This document shows, piece by piece, positions 47,201-55,742 of a stretch of 64,000 bases of DNA; the first letter of the stretch is position 1; each line of letters starts with the position of its first letter. This DNA comes from Archangium sp. Lineage in GTDB: Bacteria; Myxococcota; Myxococcia; Myxococcales; Myxococcaceae. Under the pieces are notes generated by a model. That model saw nothing but the letters and a program-made list of their open reading frames with translations, had not been told where the DNA came from and ran no database searches. Location of the stretch: NCBI GenBank assembly GCA_030695565.1, contig JAUYRZ010000038.1, forward strand, positions 1 through 64,000. The letters run 5' to 3'. Position numbers and translations under genes: made by a program.

Positions 47201-48754
47201 TTACGGCGTCGGGAGCACCGGCAGCAGCGACTTGATGTCGGCGTCGGTGAAGTAGATGCCAGCCCCCACGAAGAAGTCGCGGCCGCTGATGAGACGATTG
47301 GTCAGCGCGTCGCGGTTCTGGGTGTTGAGAATGTCGTCCATACCCGCGTTCACGTAGACGTGTTCGAAGGGCGTGAAGCGCACCGTGGCGCGCAGGCGGG
47401 GAAAACGCAGGGCCTCGATGGAGAAGTTGAACGCGTCGACCTTGAGCACCAGGGCGTCTTCGATCCACCGGGAGTACCAGGGAAACCGGATGGCCAGGTT
47501 CAAGTCGACGCCGATGCCGCCGGTCGACTCGATGATGCCGAAACGCAGCGTGAGGAACGAGTAGCGCTTGGCGAACTGCGCGCTGAACTTGATCGACTCG
47601 GTGGTGACCGTCTGCTTCTGCACCACGGGATCGCCGGCGTTGGGTGGGTTCTGCTGCAGGTAGATCGTCTCGACCTTGCCGCGCGGATCGTCGATGGCTT
47701 CGATGAGGTAGTACTTGTCGGGTTTGGGCACGAGGCGGATCTGAAGGAACGTCTTCGCCGCGCTCTGGGTGATGAAGTAGTCGGCCTTCACGCCCACTTC
47801 GACCTCGAGGCCGGTGAGGCGCCCCGCGAAGTCGGCCACGTCTTCCACCGTATCGGTGAGCTTCTGGCCGAGCCGCTCGTTGCCGACCAGGGCGCCGAGT
47901 GCACCCTTCCCCGCCTTCACGTCGTCGGTGACCTGCTCGATGTTGGTCATCGAACGATCGAGCTTGGCCAGGGTGTTCTTGAGGGTGTCGACGCTCTCAC
48001 CCAGCTGCCCTTCGTTCTCGCCGACCACCTTCTTGATGGACCCGATCACGTCGCGCACGTCTTTGGAGATCACCTCGATGTTGGTGACGATGCGCTCGAT
48101 CGACTCTGATTCTTTACCGGTCAGACGTTTGATGTCGCCCGACACGGCCGACACGTTCGCGAGGATCGCATCGAGCTTGCCGGCGCTGTCGCCGATCATC
48201 TTCTGCATCGCGTCGGTGAGCGCGACCAGGTTCTTCACGATCGCTTCCAGGCTGCCCTGCCCTTGCGCGCCTCCCAGCACGGCCTTGAGTGAGCCGGTGA
48301 CCGCCTGCACGTCGGCGGTGATGGCGCCCAGGGTGCCCATCAGCTGCTCCATACCGGCCGCGTCGAGCACGCGTTTGATCTCGTCGCCGTCTTTGAGGTC
48401 GGGGAAGTTCTCCGTGCCCGGGGTCAGGTCGAGCATGTAGTCGCCCAGCAGCGACTCGGAGCGTTTCGTGAGTGTCGCGTCGGTGCGCACGTGAATGTCA
48501 CGGCGGATGCGCATCGTGGCCTTCGCGCGGATGCCCTCGAGGCGGATGTCGATGATCTCGCCCACGCCGATGCCGGCGATCTGCACCCGGCTGCGCTGGT
48601 TCAAACCCGAGGCATCACGGAAGTAGGCGAAGACGGTGACGCCCTCGTCCTCCTTCATGCCGCCCTTCTTCACGAACGTGAGAAAGATGAAGAGGATCGC
48701 ACCAGCGGCGATCACCAGCAGTCCGACCCGGAATGGCGTCACCAGTTTCTTCAC
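47201..48754 (-). CDS. mlaD: MlaD/MCE-domain lipid transport protein
   Basis: 517 residues. An N-terminal membrane anchor (residues 8-27, FRVGLLVIAAGAILFIFLTF) is followed by one MCE domain (VTVFAYFRDASGLNQRSRV, AGIGVGEIIDIRLE). A long helical/coiled segment follows (about 150-320, with KLDAILANVSAVSGDIKRL), and then a beta-rich end suggestive of an outer membrane barrel (YSFLTLRFGIIESTGGIGVD). Plain MlaD is about 180 residues; this long form resembles needle-like MCE proteins. It binds lipids in the periplasm for the MlaEF ABC transporter encoded upstream. Confidence 0.88.
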   Translation of the reverse strand: MKKLVTPFRVGLLVIAAGAILFIFLTFVKKGGMKEDEGVTVFAYFRDASGLNQRSRVQIAGIGVGEIIDIRLEGIRAKATMRIRRDIHVRTDATLTKRSESLLGDYMLDLTPGTENFPDLKDGDEIKRVLDAAGMEQLMGTLGAITADVQAVTGSLKAVLGGAQGQGSLEAIVKNLVALTDAMQKMIGDSAGKLDAILANVSAVSGDIKRLTGKESESIERIVTNIEVISKDVRDVIGSIKKVVGENEGQLGESVDTLKNTLAKLDRSMTNIEQVTDDVKAGKGALGALVGNERLGQKLTDTVEDVADFAGRLTGLEVEVGVKADYFITQSAAKTFLQIRLVPKPDKYYLIEAIDDPRGKVETIYLQQNPPNAGDPVVQKQTVTTESIKFSAQFAKRYSFLTLRFGIIESTGGIGVDLNLAIRFPWYSRWIEDALVLKVDAFNFSIEALRFPRLRATVRFTPFEHVYVNAGMDDILNTQNRDALTNRLISGRDFFVGAGIYFTDADIKSLLPVLPTP

Positions 48755-48795
48755 GGAAAACTCACTCTACCCGTCAACGCGTACACGGCCACGAC

Positions 48796-49557
48796 TCAGT
48801 TCTTTCCGAACCACGTCTGCAGAAACAGCTTCGCGCCGGGGTGCTGCGTGTGGCGCAAGGTCGAAGGGTGCCCCTGGTCGACGATCTCGCCCTGGTACAG
48901 GAAGGCGATGTTGTCGGCGACCTTGAAGGCCGAGGCGATGTCGTGGCTGATGACCACCGAGGTGACGCCCAGTTGCTTCTTGGCATCGAGGATCATCTCG
49001 TCGACGTAGTCGGTGGTGATGGGGTCGAGGCCGGTGGTGGGCTCGTCGTAGAGCACGATCTTCGGGTCGAGCACGATCGCCCGGGCCAGGCCCACGCGCT
49101 TGCGCATGCCGCCCGACAAGCTCGCCGGAAACTTATCTTCGACGTCTTTCAAACCGACGATGGCCAGCTTGTCGCGCACGATCTCGCGCATCTTCGCCTC
49201 GCCCAACTCCTTGCGGTGTTCGCGCAGCGCGAACGAGACGTTCTCGTAGACCGTCATCGAGTCGAAGAGCGCCGCGGCCTGGAAGACCATGCCGAACTTC
49301 CGGCGGATCTTCTCCAGCTCCTCGGGGCTCATGGGCACGATGTCTTCGCCGTCGATCACCACCCGGCCGCTGTCGGGCTTGAGCAGGCCGATCATGTGCT
49401 TCATCAGCACCGTCTTGCCGCTGCCGGAGCCCCCGAGGATCACCAGCGTGCTGCCCGCCGGAACGCTCAGCGTGATGCCCTTGAGCACGTGGTGCTCACC
49501 GAAGGACTTGTGCAGCTCGACGATCTCGATGATCGGTTTGGTCTTCTCGTCTGACAT
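48796..49557 (-). CDS. mlaF: Mla-type ABC transporter ATP-binding protein
   Basis: 253 residues from ATG 49557 (ATGA overlap with mlaE). The Walker A motif is GGSGSGKT, the signature is SLSGGMRKRVGLARAI, the Walker B motif is KIVLYDEPTTGLDP, and the switch His lies in VVISHD. The FGEHHVLKGITL start is typical of MlaF. It powers phospholipid movement between inner and outer membranes. mlaD follows after a 41-base gap. Confidence 0.93.
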   Translation of the reverse strand: MSDEKTKPIIEIVELHKSFGEHHVLKGITLSVPAGSTLVILGGSGSGKTVLMKHMIGLLKPDSGRVVIDGEDIVPMSPEELEKIRRKFGMVFQAAALFDSMTVYENVSFALREHRKELGEAKMREIVRDKLAIVGLKDVEDKFPASLSGGMRKRVGLARAIVLDPKIVLYDEPTTGLDPITTDYVDEMILDAKKQLGVTSVVISHDIASAFKVADNIAFLYQGEIVDQGHPSTLRHTQHPGAKLFLQTWFGKN

Positions 49558-50387
49558 CAGTGGAGGAGTACGCCGACGAAGTAATCGAGGATGAAGATAC
49601 CGAGCGCCGAGGTGACCATCGCCTCGGTGGTCGCCTGGCCGACGCCCTTGGCGCCGCCGCTCGCGTTGTAGCCCTTGAAGCAGGCGACCAGCATGACGAA
49701 GAGCCCGAACACCGCGCCCTTGATGAGCCCCTCCGAGATGTCTTCGGGGTCGAGCCACTGCTGGGTGCGCGTCACGAAGGTGCCCGCCGAGAGGCCCTTC
49801 ACGGTGACGGCCACGAAGTAGCCGCCGGTGAGCCCGAGCAGGTCGAAGATCAGCACCAGCAACGGCACCATGATGAGGCCGGCCAGCACCCGGGGCACCA
49901 GGAGGTATTGGATCGGGTTGACGGCCATCGTCTCCAGCGCGTCGACCTGTTCGGTGACGCGCATGGTGCCCAGCTCGGTGCACATCGCGCTGCCGGCGCG
50001 CATGGTGACCATCAAGGCCGCGAAGACCGGGGCCAGCTCGCGGGTGATGGTCAACGAGACGGTGGGGCCGACCAGGCTCTCCGCGTTGAAGAGATCGAAC
50101 GCACGCCAGCTCTGGTGGGCGAACACCATGCCCGAGAAGATGCCGGTCAAGGCCACGATGAAGATCGAGCCGACACCCACGAAGTCGAGCTGGGCGAAGA
50201 GGTTCTGCAGCCGGAACGGCGGGCGTACGGACCACTTGATGATCTGAAAGAGGAGCTCAGCGAGGCCGCCGACCTGTTCGATGAAGCGGTAGACGCCAGA
50301 ACCGATGCTCTCCACGGCCGTGTACAGCCAGGACGGCTTCGGGGGTTCTACGGGGCTGCCGGTCTCCGACGACATGAGCGAGGGCAC
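49557..50387 (-). CDS. mlaE: Mla-type ABC transporter permease
   Basis: 276 residues; ATG 50375 (MSSETG) is an alternative start. It shows the MlaE/YrbE features: an amphipathic N-terminal helix (FIEQVGGLAELLFQIIKW), the core motif TREL-A-P-V-F-A-A-L-M-V-T-M-R-A-G-S, the EQVDALETMAVNPIQYL segment, and five or so membrane helices. It leads an mlaE-mlaF-mlaD operon. MlaB and MlaC equivalents are absent from the window. Confidence 0.92.
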   Translation of the reverse strand: MPSLMSSETGSPVEPPKPSWLYTAVESIGSGVYRFIEQVGGLAELLFQIIKWSVRPPFRLQNLFAQLDFVGVGSIFIVALTGIFSGMVFAHQSWRAFDLFNAESLVGPTVSLTITRELAPVFAALMVTMRAGSAMCTELGTMRVTEQVDALETMAVNPIQYLLVPRVLAGLIMVPLLVLIFDLLGLTGGYFVAVTVKGLSAGTFVTRTQQWLDPEDISEGLIKGAVFGLFVMLVACFKGYNASGGAKGVGQATTEAMVTSALGIFILDYFVGVLLH

Positions 50388-50477
50388 TCTACGTGAGTGC
50401 CTCCCCCGAACAAGCAGGGCGGCAAGGCAGGGAAACGCGCTTCACCTCCGCGTGCTTTCTGTTATTCGCCCAGCCGA

Positions 50478-50966
50478 ATGACGATGCCCAATGCGACCCG
50501 GGTCGGTGGTGAGATCGACGCTGCCTGCGGAAAGTGCGAGCTGAACCTCGCGCACACCATCATCGCGATGGTGGGACCCAAGGTGGTGAAGGTGAAGTGC
50601 AACACCTGCGGGGGCGAACACAACTACCGCGGTGTTCAGCCGCTGGTGAAGCTGCAGTCGTTCGCGGCCCCCAAGCGCGCCATCGCGTCGTCGACTTCTT
50701 CGAAGAGCACGGCGGTCAAGCGCACCTCGGCCTCCTCGGCTTCGACGGTGGTGATCAGCTGGGACGAGCAGTTCAAGGGCAAGGATCTGACCAAGGCGAA
50801 GAAGTACTCGCCGCGCGAGACCTTCGTGGTCGACGACGTGGTCGATCACCCGACGTTCGGGCTCGGCCTGGTGCGCGCGGTGCGCGACGGCAAGGTCGAG
50901 GTCGCCTTCAAGCAAGAGGACAAGCTCCTCGTGCACGGCAAGCCGCCGCTGCCCGCCGCCGAGTGA
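50478..50966 (+). CDS. Zinc-ribbon protein with a C-terminal FGxGxV barrel motif
   Basis: 162 residues from ATG 50478; ATG 50484 is equally possible. The first part has a split zinc site, CGKC (near residue 15) and CNTC (near residue 38). The middle is Ser/Ala/Thr-rich and basic. The C-terminal part, VVDHPTFGLGLVRAVRDGKV then EDKLLVHGKP, is a small beta-barrel motif seen alone or with zinc ribbons in myxobacteria and reminiscent of CarD/KOW-type nucleic-acid contacts. Function unknown. It is divergent from mlaE with 90 bases between starts. Confidence 0.65.
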   Translation: MTMPNATRVGGEIDAACGKCELNLAHTIIAMVGPKVVKVKCNTCGGEHNYRGVQPLVKLQSFAAPKRAIASSTSSKSTAVKRTSASSASTVVISWDEQFKGKDLTKAKKYSPRETFVVDDVVDHPTFGLGLVRAVRDGKVEVAFKQEDKLLVHGKPPLPAAE

Positions 50967-50970
50967 AACT

Positions 50971-50998
50971 GTCTCCCTCTCCCTTCGGGGTGAGGGTC
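50971..50998. repeat. Copy of the intergenic CCCTCTCCC repeat
   Basis: GTCTCCCTCTCCCTTCGGGG then TGAGGGTC: left arm CCCTCTCCC with a diverged right arm. It fills almost the whole gap between the convergent gene ends at 50966 and 50997. Confidence 0.6.
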
Positions 50999-51656
50999 AA
51001 ACCTGGCGCAGCGCCGTAATCGCCTTGCCCAAATCCTCCGGCAAAGGCGCTTCCACCACGACACCAAGAGTCTCGATCACCAGCGACGCTGCATGAAGCG
51101 GCGTGCGGTCGAGCCTGAAGTCGCCAAGCGGAAGCGGCTCCTTCCGCCCGTACTGGTGATCGAACAACAACGGATGCCCGCTCGCCTTCAAGTGCACGCG
51201 AATCTGATGCTGCCTGCCGGTGAGCGGTTCACACTCCACCAGGGTCGCGGTCTTGAAGGTCTCGATCGGCTTCACCAGGGTGCGCGAGTCCTTCCCTGCT
51301 TCACCGGGGAACGCGAGGCGCATCTTGCCTTTGCGCCCTTCGATGAGCGGCTGCTGCAGATCGAGCGGCGCTGAGACCACGCCTTCGACCAGCGCGAGGT
51401 ACTTCTTCTTCGCGAGGCCCTGCTCGAAGGCCATCGACGCCGAACGATGTGCGTCTTCATCGGTGGCGAAGAGCACCACCCCCGACGTGTCGCGATCGAT
51501 GCGATGGCAGACCCAGACGCGTTGGCCCAACTGCGCGCTGAGGAGATCTCGAGCGCAGACCTGATCTTCCGGAGTGCGCCCTGGGATCACCAACAACCCG
51601 GGCGGCTTGGCCACCGCGACCAAACCACCCTTCGTGAACAGCACCTCGAGCGTCAC
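50997..51656 (-). CDS. RluA-family pseudouridine synthase
   Basis: 219 residues from GTG 51656, abutting the preceding stop. The catalytic motif HRIDRDTSGVVLFA holds the Asp nucleophile near residue 58. EPLTGRQHQIRVHLKASGHP is the second family motif. No S4 domain is present, so it matches the short RluA/RluC-like class that modifies rRNA or tRNA. Substrate position unknown. Confidence 0.9.
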   Translation of the reverse strand: MTLEVLFTKGGLVAVAKPPGLLVIPGRTPEDQVCARDLLSAQLGQRVWVCHRIDRDTSGVVLFATDEDAHRSASMAFEQGLAKKKYLALVEGVVSAPLDLQQPLIEGRKGKMRLAFPGEAGKDSRTLVKPIETFKTATLVECEPLTGRQHQIRVHLKASGHPLLFDHQYGRKEPLPLGDFRLDRTPLHAASLVIETLGVVVEAPLPEDLGKAITALRQV

Positions 51657-53012
51657 CTACTCGAGCTCGCTCGGCTTCAAGACCGTGACCGGCCCGTACT
51701 GCTCGACCTTGGAGCGCAGCGCCTCGGCGTTGCCCACCAGCACGATGTTCCGCTCGCCGCCGAAGAGGTGTTTGCCGGCCGCTTCGGTCGCCTGCTTCAC
51801 GGTGACTGCCGCGATGCGCTCGCGGTACTCGGAGATCCACTCATCGGTCAGCCCGTAGTGCACCACGTCGGCGATCGCACCGGAGACCGCTTCGTTGGTC
51901 TCCAGCCGCGCGGGATACAGCCCCGAGATGTAGCGCTGCACGGTGGCGAGCTCTTCCTTCTTCGGCCCGCGCTCCTTCATCTTCTTCACCTCGGCCAGCG
52001 ACACGTCGATGAGCTGGTTGATGCTCTCGGTGCGCGTGAAGGACGAGACCGTGAAGGTGCCCGCGACGCTCATCATGTCGAACGAGCTGCCCGCTCCGTA
52101 GGAGAGGCCGCGCTTCACGCGGATCTCGGTGACCAGGCGCGAAGTGAAGCCGCCGCCCAGCACGGTGTTCATGGTGACGAGCGGAAAGTGATCCGGGTGA
52201 CCGCGGCGCACGCCGTGACCACCGATGCGCATCTGCACCTGGGTCTGCTCGGGCTTGTCGACGATCAACACCTCGCCGGGCCGGGCGAGCCCTTCCCACG
52301 AAGGCACGATGGGACCTTCCGTGGGGCCACCCTTCCAGCCCCCCAGGGTGCGCTCGACGGTCTTCATCACCTCGTCGAGATCGAACGCGCCCACGATGTA
52401 CAGGTGCGCGATCGACGGCCCCAGGCGCTCACGGTGGAACTTCTTGAGATCATCGCGAGTCATCGCGGTGATGTCCTTCTTCCCTCCGATGGTCTCGTGC
52501 GCGTACGGGTGGGTGCCCCAGGTCGCGCGAACGAGCGCGCGATCGGCGAGCGAGCCGGGGTCGTCGAGATCGTTGGTCAACCCGGCCAGCGTACGGCGGC
52601 GGGCCAGCTCGAGCTCGTTCTCGGGAAAGTCGGGCTCGAGCAGCACCTTCGCCATGAGCTCGAACATCGGCTCGAAGTGTTTGGAAGGCGTGGAGAGCGA
52701 CATGATCACGTTCTCTTCGTTGGCGAAGCCGCCCACGCTCGCGCCTACGAAGTCGACGGTGTCGCTGATCTGATCGGCCGACATGCCGGCCGCGCCACGG
52801 CGAAACAACCGCGCCGCGAAGTCACCCACGCCGAGGCGATCGAGCGGATCGAACGCGCTGCCCGCGCGCATGACCAACCGCACCGCCACCAGAGGGAGCG
52901 GCCCCCGCGGCACGAGGTGCACGGTCATGCCATTGGGCAGCTTGCGGACCTGGTGATCCGGCAGCTTCAGCGGGCGAAGCTTCGGCACTTCATCGACCTT
53001 CTTCTTCTTCAC
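51657..53012 (-). CDS. M16 family peptidase homologue lacking the zinc motif
   Basis: 451 residues. It has the M16 fold markers (VRLVMRAGSAFDPLDRLGVG ... VDFVGASVGGFANEENVIMS). Where active members have HxxEH it reads G-V-G-D-F-A-A-R-L, so the metal site is missing. The second domain with VLGGGFTSRLVTEIRVKRG is intact. Such chains pair with an active M16 subunit (as in processing peptidases). The start overlaps the active partner's stop (ATGA at 53009-53012). Confidence 0.9.
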   Translation of the reverse strand: MKKKKVDEVPKLRPLKLPDHQVRKLPNGMTVHLVPRGPLPLVAVRLVMRAGSAFDPLDRLGVGDFAARLFRRGAAGMSADQISDTVDFVGASVGGFANEENVIMSLSTPSKHFEPMFELMAKVLLEPDFPENELELARRRTLAGLTNDLDDPGSLADRALVRATWGTHPYAHETIGGKKDITAMTRDDLKKFHRERLGPSIAHLYIVGAFDLDEVMKTVERTLGGWKGGPTEGPIVPSWEGLARPGEVLIVDKPEQTQVQMRIGGHGVRRGHPDHFPLVTMNTVLGGGFTSRLVTEIRVKRGLSYGAGSSFDMMSVAGTFTVSSFTRTESINQLIDVSLAEVKKMKERGPKKEELATVQRYISGLYPARLETNEAVSGAIADVVHYGLTDEWISEYRERIAAVTVKQATEAAGKHLFGGERNIVLVGNAEALRSKVEQYGPVTVLKPSELE

Positions 53013-54325
53013 GAGGCCACCTCGGAGAGGGGCACGAGCGTGACGACTGATCTCCGCTCTGGGGCGAGGTACTTCGCGGCCGCGGCGCGCACCTGCTCGC
53101 CGGTGATGGTCTCGTACTGGATGGGCAACGCGAGGCCATGGCGCCAGTCGCCCAGCATCAGCTCGTAGGTCCCCAGCGCGTGGGCACGGCCGTTGTTGGT
53201 GGCGAGTTCACGGAGCAAATGCGCAGCAAGGTTGTTCTTCGCCTTCTCCAGCTCACGCGGTTCGAGACCGTGCTGCGCCACCTTGGCCAACTCGGCGTAC
53301 AGCGCAGCTTCGGCCTTCTTCGGATCGCCGTCAGGCTTGAGCTCGAGCACGACCGTGAACGAGCCGGGATCGAAGCGCCAGGTCCAGTCGACGGAGACGC
53401 CGACGGCGAGCTCCTGATCGAACACCAGCGAGCGGGTCAGCCGGCTCGATTGACCGACCGAGAGCGCGTACTGCAACACGTCGAGCACCAGGGTGTCGGG
53501 ATCGGTGCCGTTGGGCCCACGCCAGGCGATCATCAGTGAAGGCGCCTGCGCGGGGTGACGCACTTCAGCGCGGCGTTCACCCTTCTGCTCGGGCTCAGCG
53601 TCGTGCACGAGCGGGAGCGCGGGGCCGGGCTTGATGCCCTTGTAGTACTTCTTGATCAGCGCCATCGCCTGCTTGGGGTCGAAGTCGCCCGAGACGTAGA
53701 GCGTGGCGTTGTTGGGCGCGTAGTAGGTGCGGAAGTACTCGAGGCAGTCCTCGCGCTTGATGTTCTCGATGTCCTTCATCCAACCGATGACCGGCCAGCG
53801 GTACGGGTGGGCCTTCCAGATGAGCGACGAGAGCTCTTCGTCCATCAGGCCGCCGATCTCGTTGTCCACGCGAAGGCGGCGCTCTTCCATCACCACCTGC
53901 CGCTCGCTCTCCAGCATCTTCGGGGTGACCTGCAGGGAGCGCATGCGATCGCTCTCGAGATCGATCACCTTCTCGAGCGCCTCCGACATGAAGTCTTCGT
54001 AATAAACGGTGACGTCGTTGCTGGTGTACGCGTTGGAGCTGCCGCCGTTCGACTCGAGCACGCGATCGAACTGGCCCGGGCCGTACTTCTTCGCGCCGTT
54101 GAACATCATGTGCTCGAAGAGGTGGCTGATGCCGGTGATGCCGGGGCGCTCGTTGCGCGCTCCGACCCGGAAGAACGTGTAGTAGCTGCAGGTCGGTACG
54201 GCGTCAGACGGGAGCAGGCGCACCTGCATGCCGTTGGGCAGCGTCGCCTCGATGACGGAATTGGCGATGGCCTTGAGTGCGGGAGGGAGGGTCGGGGTGG
54301 TCTTCTTCGATCGAGTGGTCCGCAT
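53009..54325 (-). CDS. Active-type M16 zinc peptidase
   Basis: 438 residues with the inverted zinc motif HLFEHMMF near residue 66 and the typical continuation GPGQFDRVLESNGGSSNAYT. The third ligand Glu is probably in the RRLRVDNEIGG segment. No signal peptide is seen. Together with the inactive subunit it resembles the two-chain YmxG/PqqL-like proteases. It is the upstream gene of the pair. Confidence 0.92.
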   Translation of the reverse strand: MRTTRSKKTTPTLPPALKAIANSVIEATLPNGMQVRLLPSDAVPTCSYYTFFRVGARNERPGITGISHLFEHMMFNGAKKYGPGQFDRVLESNGGSSNAYTSNDVTVYYEDFMSEALEKVIDLESDRMRSLQVTPKMLESERQVVMEERRLRVDNEIGGLMDEELSSLIWKAHPYRWPVIGWMKDIENIKREDCLEYFRTYYAPNNATLYVSGDFDPKQAMALIKKYYKGIKPGPALPLVHDAEPEQKGERRAEVRHPAQAPSLMIAWRGPNGTDPDTLVLDVLQYALSVGQSSRLTRSLVFDQELAVGVSVDWTWRFDPGSFTVVLELKPDGDPKKAEAALYAELAKVAQHGLEPRELEKAKNNLAAHLLRELATNNGRAHALGTYELMLGDWRHGLALPIQYETITGEQVRAAAAKYLAPERRSVVTLVPLSEVAS

Positions 54326-54380
54326 GAAGTGGGCGGAACGTACTCACGAACCGCCTCCCCCGCCCTGCGAAAGCAAGGGT

Positions 54381-54426
54381 CTCCCTCGCCCTGCGCCAGC
54401 GGGGAGAGGGCCGGGGTGAGGGGCGC
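54381..54426. repeat. Diverged copy of the intergenic repeat
   Basis: CTCCCTCGCCCTGCGCCAGC, then GGGGAGAGGGCCGGGGTGAG and GGGC. The 256-base gap at 54326-54581 holds this element and nothing else that I can recognise. Confidence 0.55.
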
Positions 54427-54581
54427 TTTCCCGGGCAAGCCTGCCAAGCTGCCCGGGGGAGACGGCTCAGGGCGATCGGTCGAGCAGCTGTGCGGTTCGA
54501 GTGAGTTTCGCGAAAGACGACTTCGCTGATTGGCCGTCCGTTCTCCGCGAGGCGGGCGAGTTGAAAATCAACGTGCAGTAG

Positions 54582-55742
54582 TCAGCGCGCAGCGGGAATG
54601 GACGGCAACACTTCAGGCGGACCGGACGGAAGCGGTGCCACGGGCGTCGCCTTGTCGAAGAACATGAGCACCTTCGGCCAGAGTTCGGTCGAGGCGCGCT
54701 CTCCGATGACCATGTCCATGTGGCCGTACTCACCGCGTGAACCGTTGGCGCGGGTCATCAGCAGCCACTCCTTCGGTCCGCCAAGCGCGCGGTAGCCGTC
54801 CTTCACCGCAGGCGCCACGGCGATGCGATCGAGCCGGCCTGCGACCACCAGCACCGGCGTGGTGATCTTCGCCATGTCGGCTCGCAGATCGATCTTCCCG
54901 TCGAACGTTTGGAACTGGCCGGTATCCATCAACGAGATCAGCTGCAGCGCGGTGCCGCCTGAAACCGGCGCGGTGCCGTAGACCATCAGCCTTCGCCAGG
55001 TCTCCGTCTCGGTGCTCTGCGGGTTGTAGAAGAAGCGCTGAAACGGGCCATCTTCCATCGCGCCCTGAAACGGCGATGCGAGCAACGCACCGACGCCGCT
55101 GGGGATCATCGATTCGGGACTGACGAAGACCGGGCCGAGCGTCTTGAGCAAACTCTCCATGCCGGTGCCCCAGTCGAGCCTCGTCGGGCTGCCCATCGTG
55201 GCGGCGGCGTGCACGCCCTGCCCTCCTTGCGAGAGGTACGCGTAGAGCACCATGCCGCCCATCGAGTGGCCGGCGTAGTCGATCGCCGAGGCGCCGCTGG
55301 TTCGCTTCACGTAGTCGATGACTGCCGGCAGATCGTGGCGCCAGTAGTCGTCGAAGAAGATCGGCCCGGGGCGTTTGTGGTCGGCGTCGATGGTGTCACT
55401 CGTTCCCGTGCCGCGGAGCGAGACAGTCCAGGCTTCACGTCCTTGCGAGGCGATCCAGCGGGCCATCGAGTGTTGCTCGTCGAGGTCCATGTTCCGCTCG
55501 TTCGCGGAGATGCCGTGGCAGAGGACCACCGGGAAGCCTTTGGTCTCGCCCACTGCTTTGTAGCGGGTCAGCGAGACTTCCCAGCCGTCGTCGGTTTTGG
55601 CGCGATGGAGCTCGGCTTCTTTCGGAAGCGGGATCGGCCGGAGCGCGGCGCAGCTCGTCATGAGGAGGCAAAGCAGGAAAGCCCTCTCCCCGACCCTCTC
55701 CCCCGCGGGGGAGAGGGAGACAGTTTGATCAGTTCCCCTCAT
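54582..55742 (-). CDS. Alpha/beta hydrolase (lipase-like), intact nucleophile
   Basis: 386 residues from ATG 55742, which overlaps the TGA of the upstream hydrolase. The first 17 or so codons read through the intergenic palindrome (SLSPAGERVGERA), so a later start, for example GTG 55694, is possible. A lipoprotein-like signal follows (AFLLCLLMTSC). The core shows oxyanion-region VVLCHGISANERNMD, nucleophile elbow AGHSMGG (Ser), and a likely acid/His end (GRLDRIAV, GEYGHMDMV). The substrate is unknown, perhaps lipid or ester. Confidence 0.82.
   Translation of the reverse strand: MRGTDQTVSLSPAGERVGERAFLLCLLMTSCAALRPIPLPKEAELHRAKTDDGWEVSLTRYKAVGETKGFPVVLCHGISANERNMDLDEQHSMARWIASQGREAWTVSLRGTGTSDTIDADHKRPGPIFFDDYWRHDLPAVIDYVKRTSGASAIDYAGHSMGGMVLYAYLSQGGQGVHAAATMGSPTRLDWGTGMESLLKTLGPVFVSPESMIPSGVGALLASPFQGAMEDGPFQRFFYNPQSTETETWRRLMVYGTAPVSGGTALQLISLMDTGQFQTFDGKIDLRADMAKITTPVLVVAGRLDRIAVAPAVKDGYRALGGPKEWLLMTRANGSRGEYGHMDMVIGERASTELWPKVLMFFDKATPVAPLPSGPPEVLPSIPAAR
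55694..55717. repeat. Perfect 24-base palindrome of the intergenic repeat family
   Basis: The arms CCCTCTCCCCC and GGGGGAGAGGG meet around a central GC, giving a perfect 24-base palindrome, preceded by GCCCTCTCCCCGA. It lies inside the annotated 5' end of the hydrolase gene, which argues for a start downstream or within it. Confidence 0.75.

Noticed and set aside
51657-54325. Active/inactive M16 pair as a novel system
   Set aside because: Two-chain M16 peptidases with one inactive subunit are well known.
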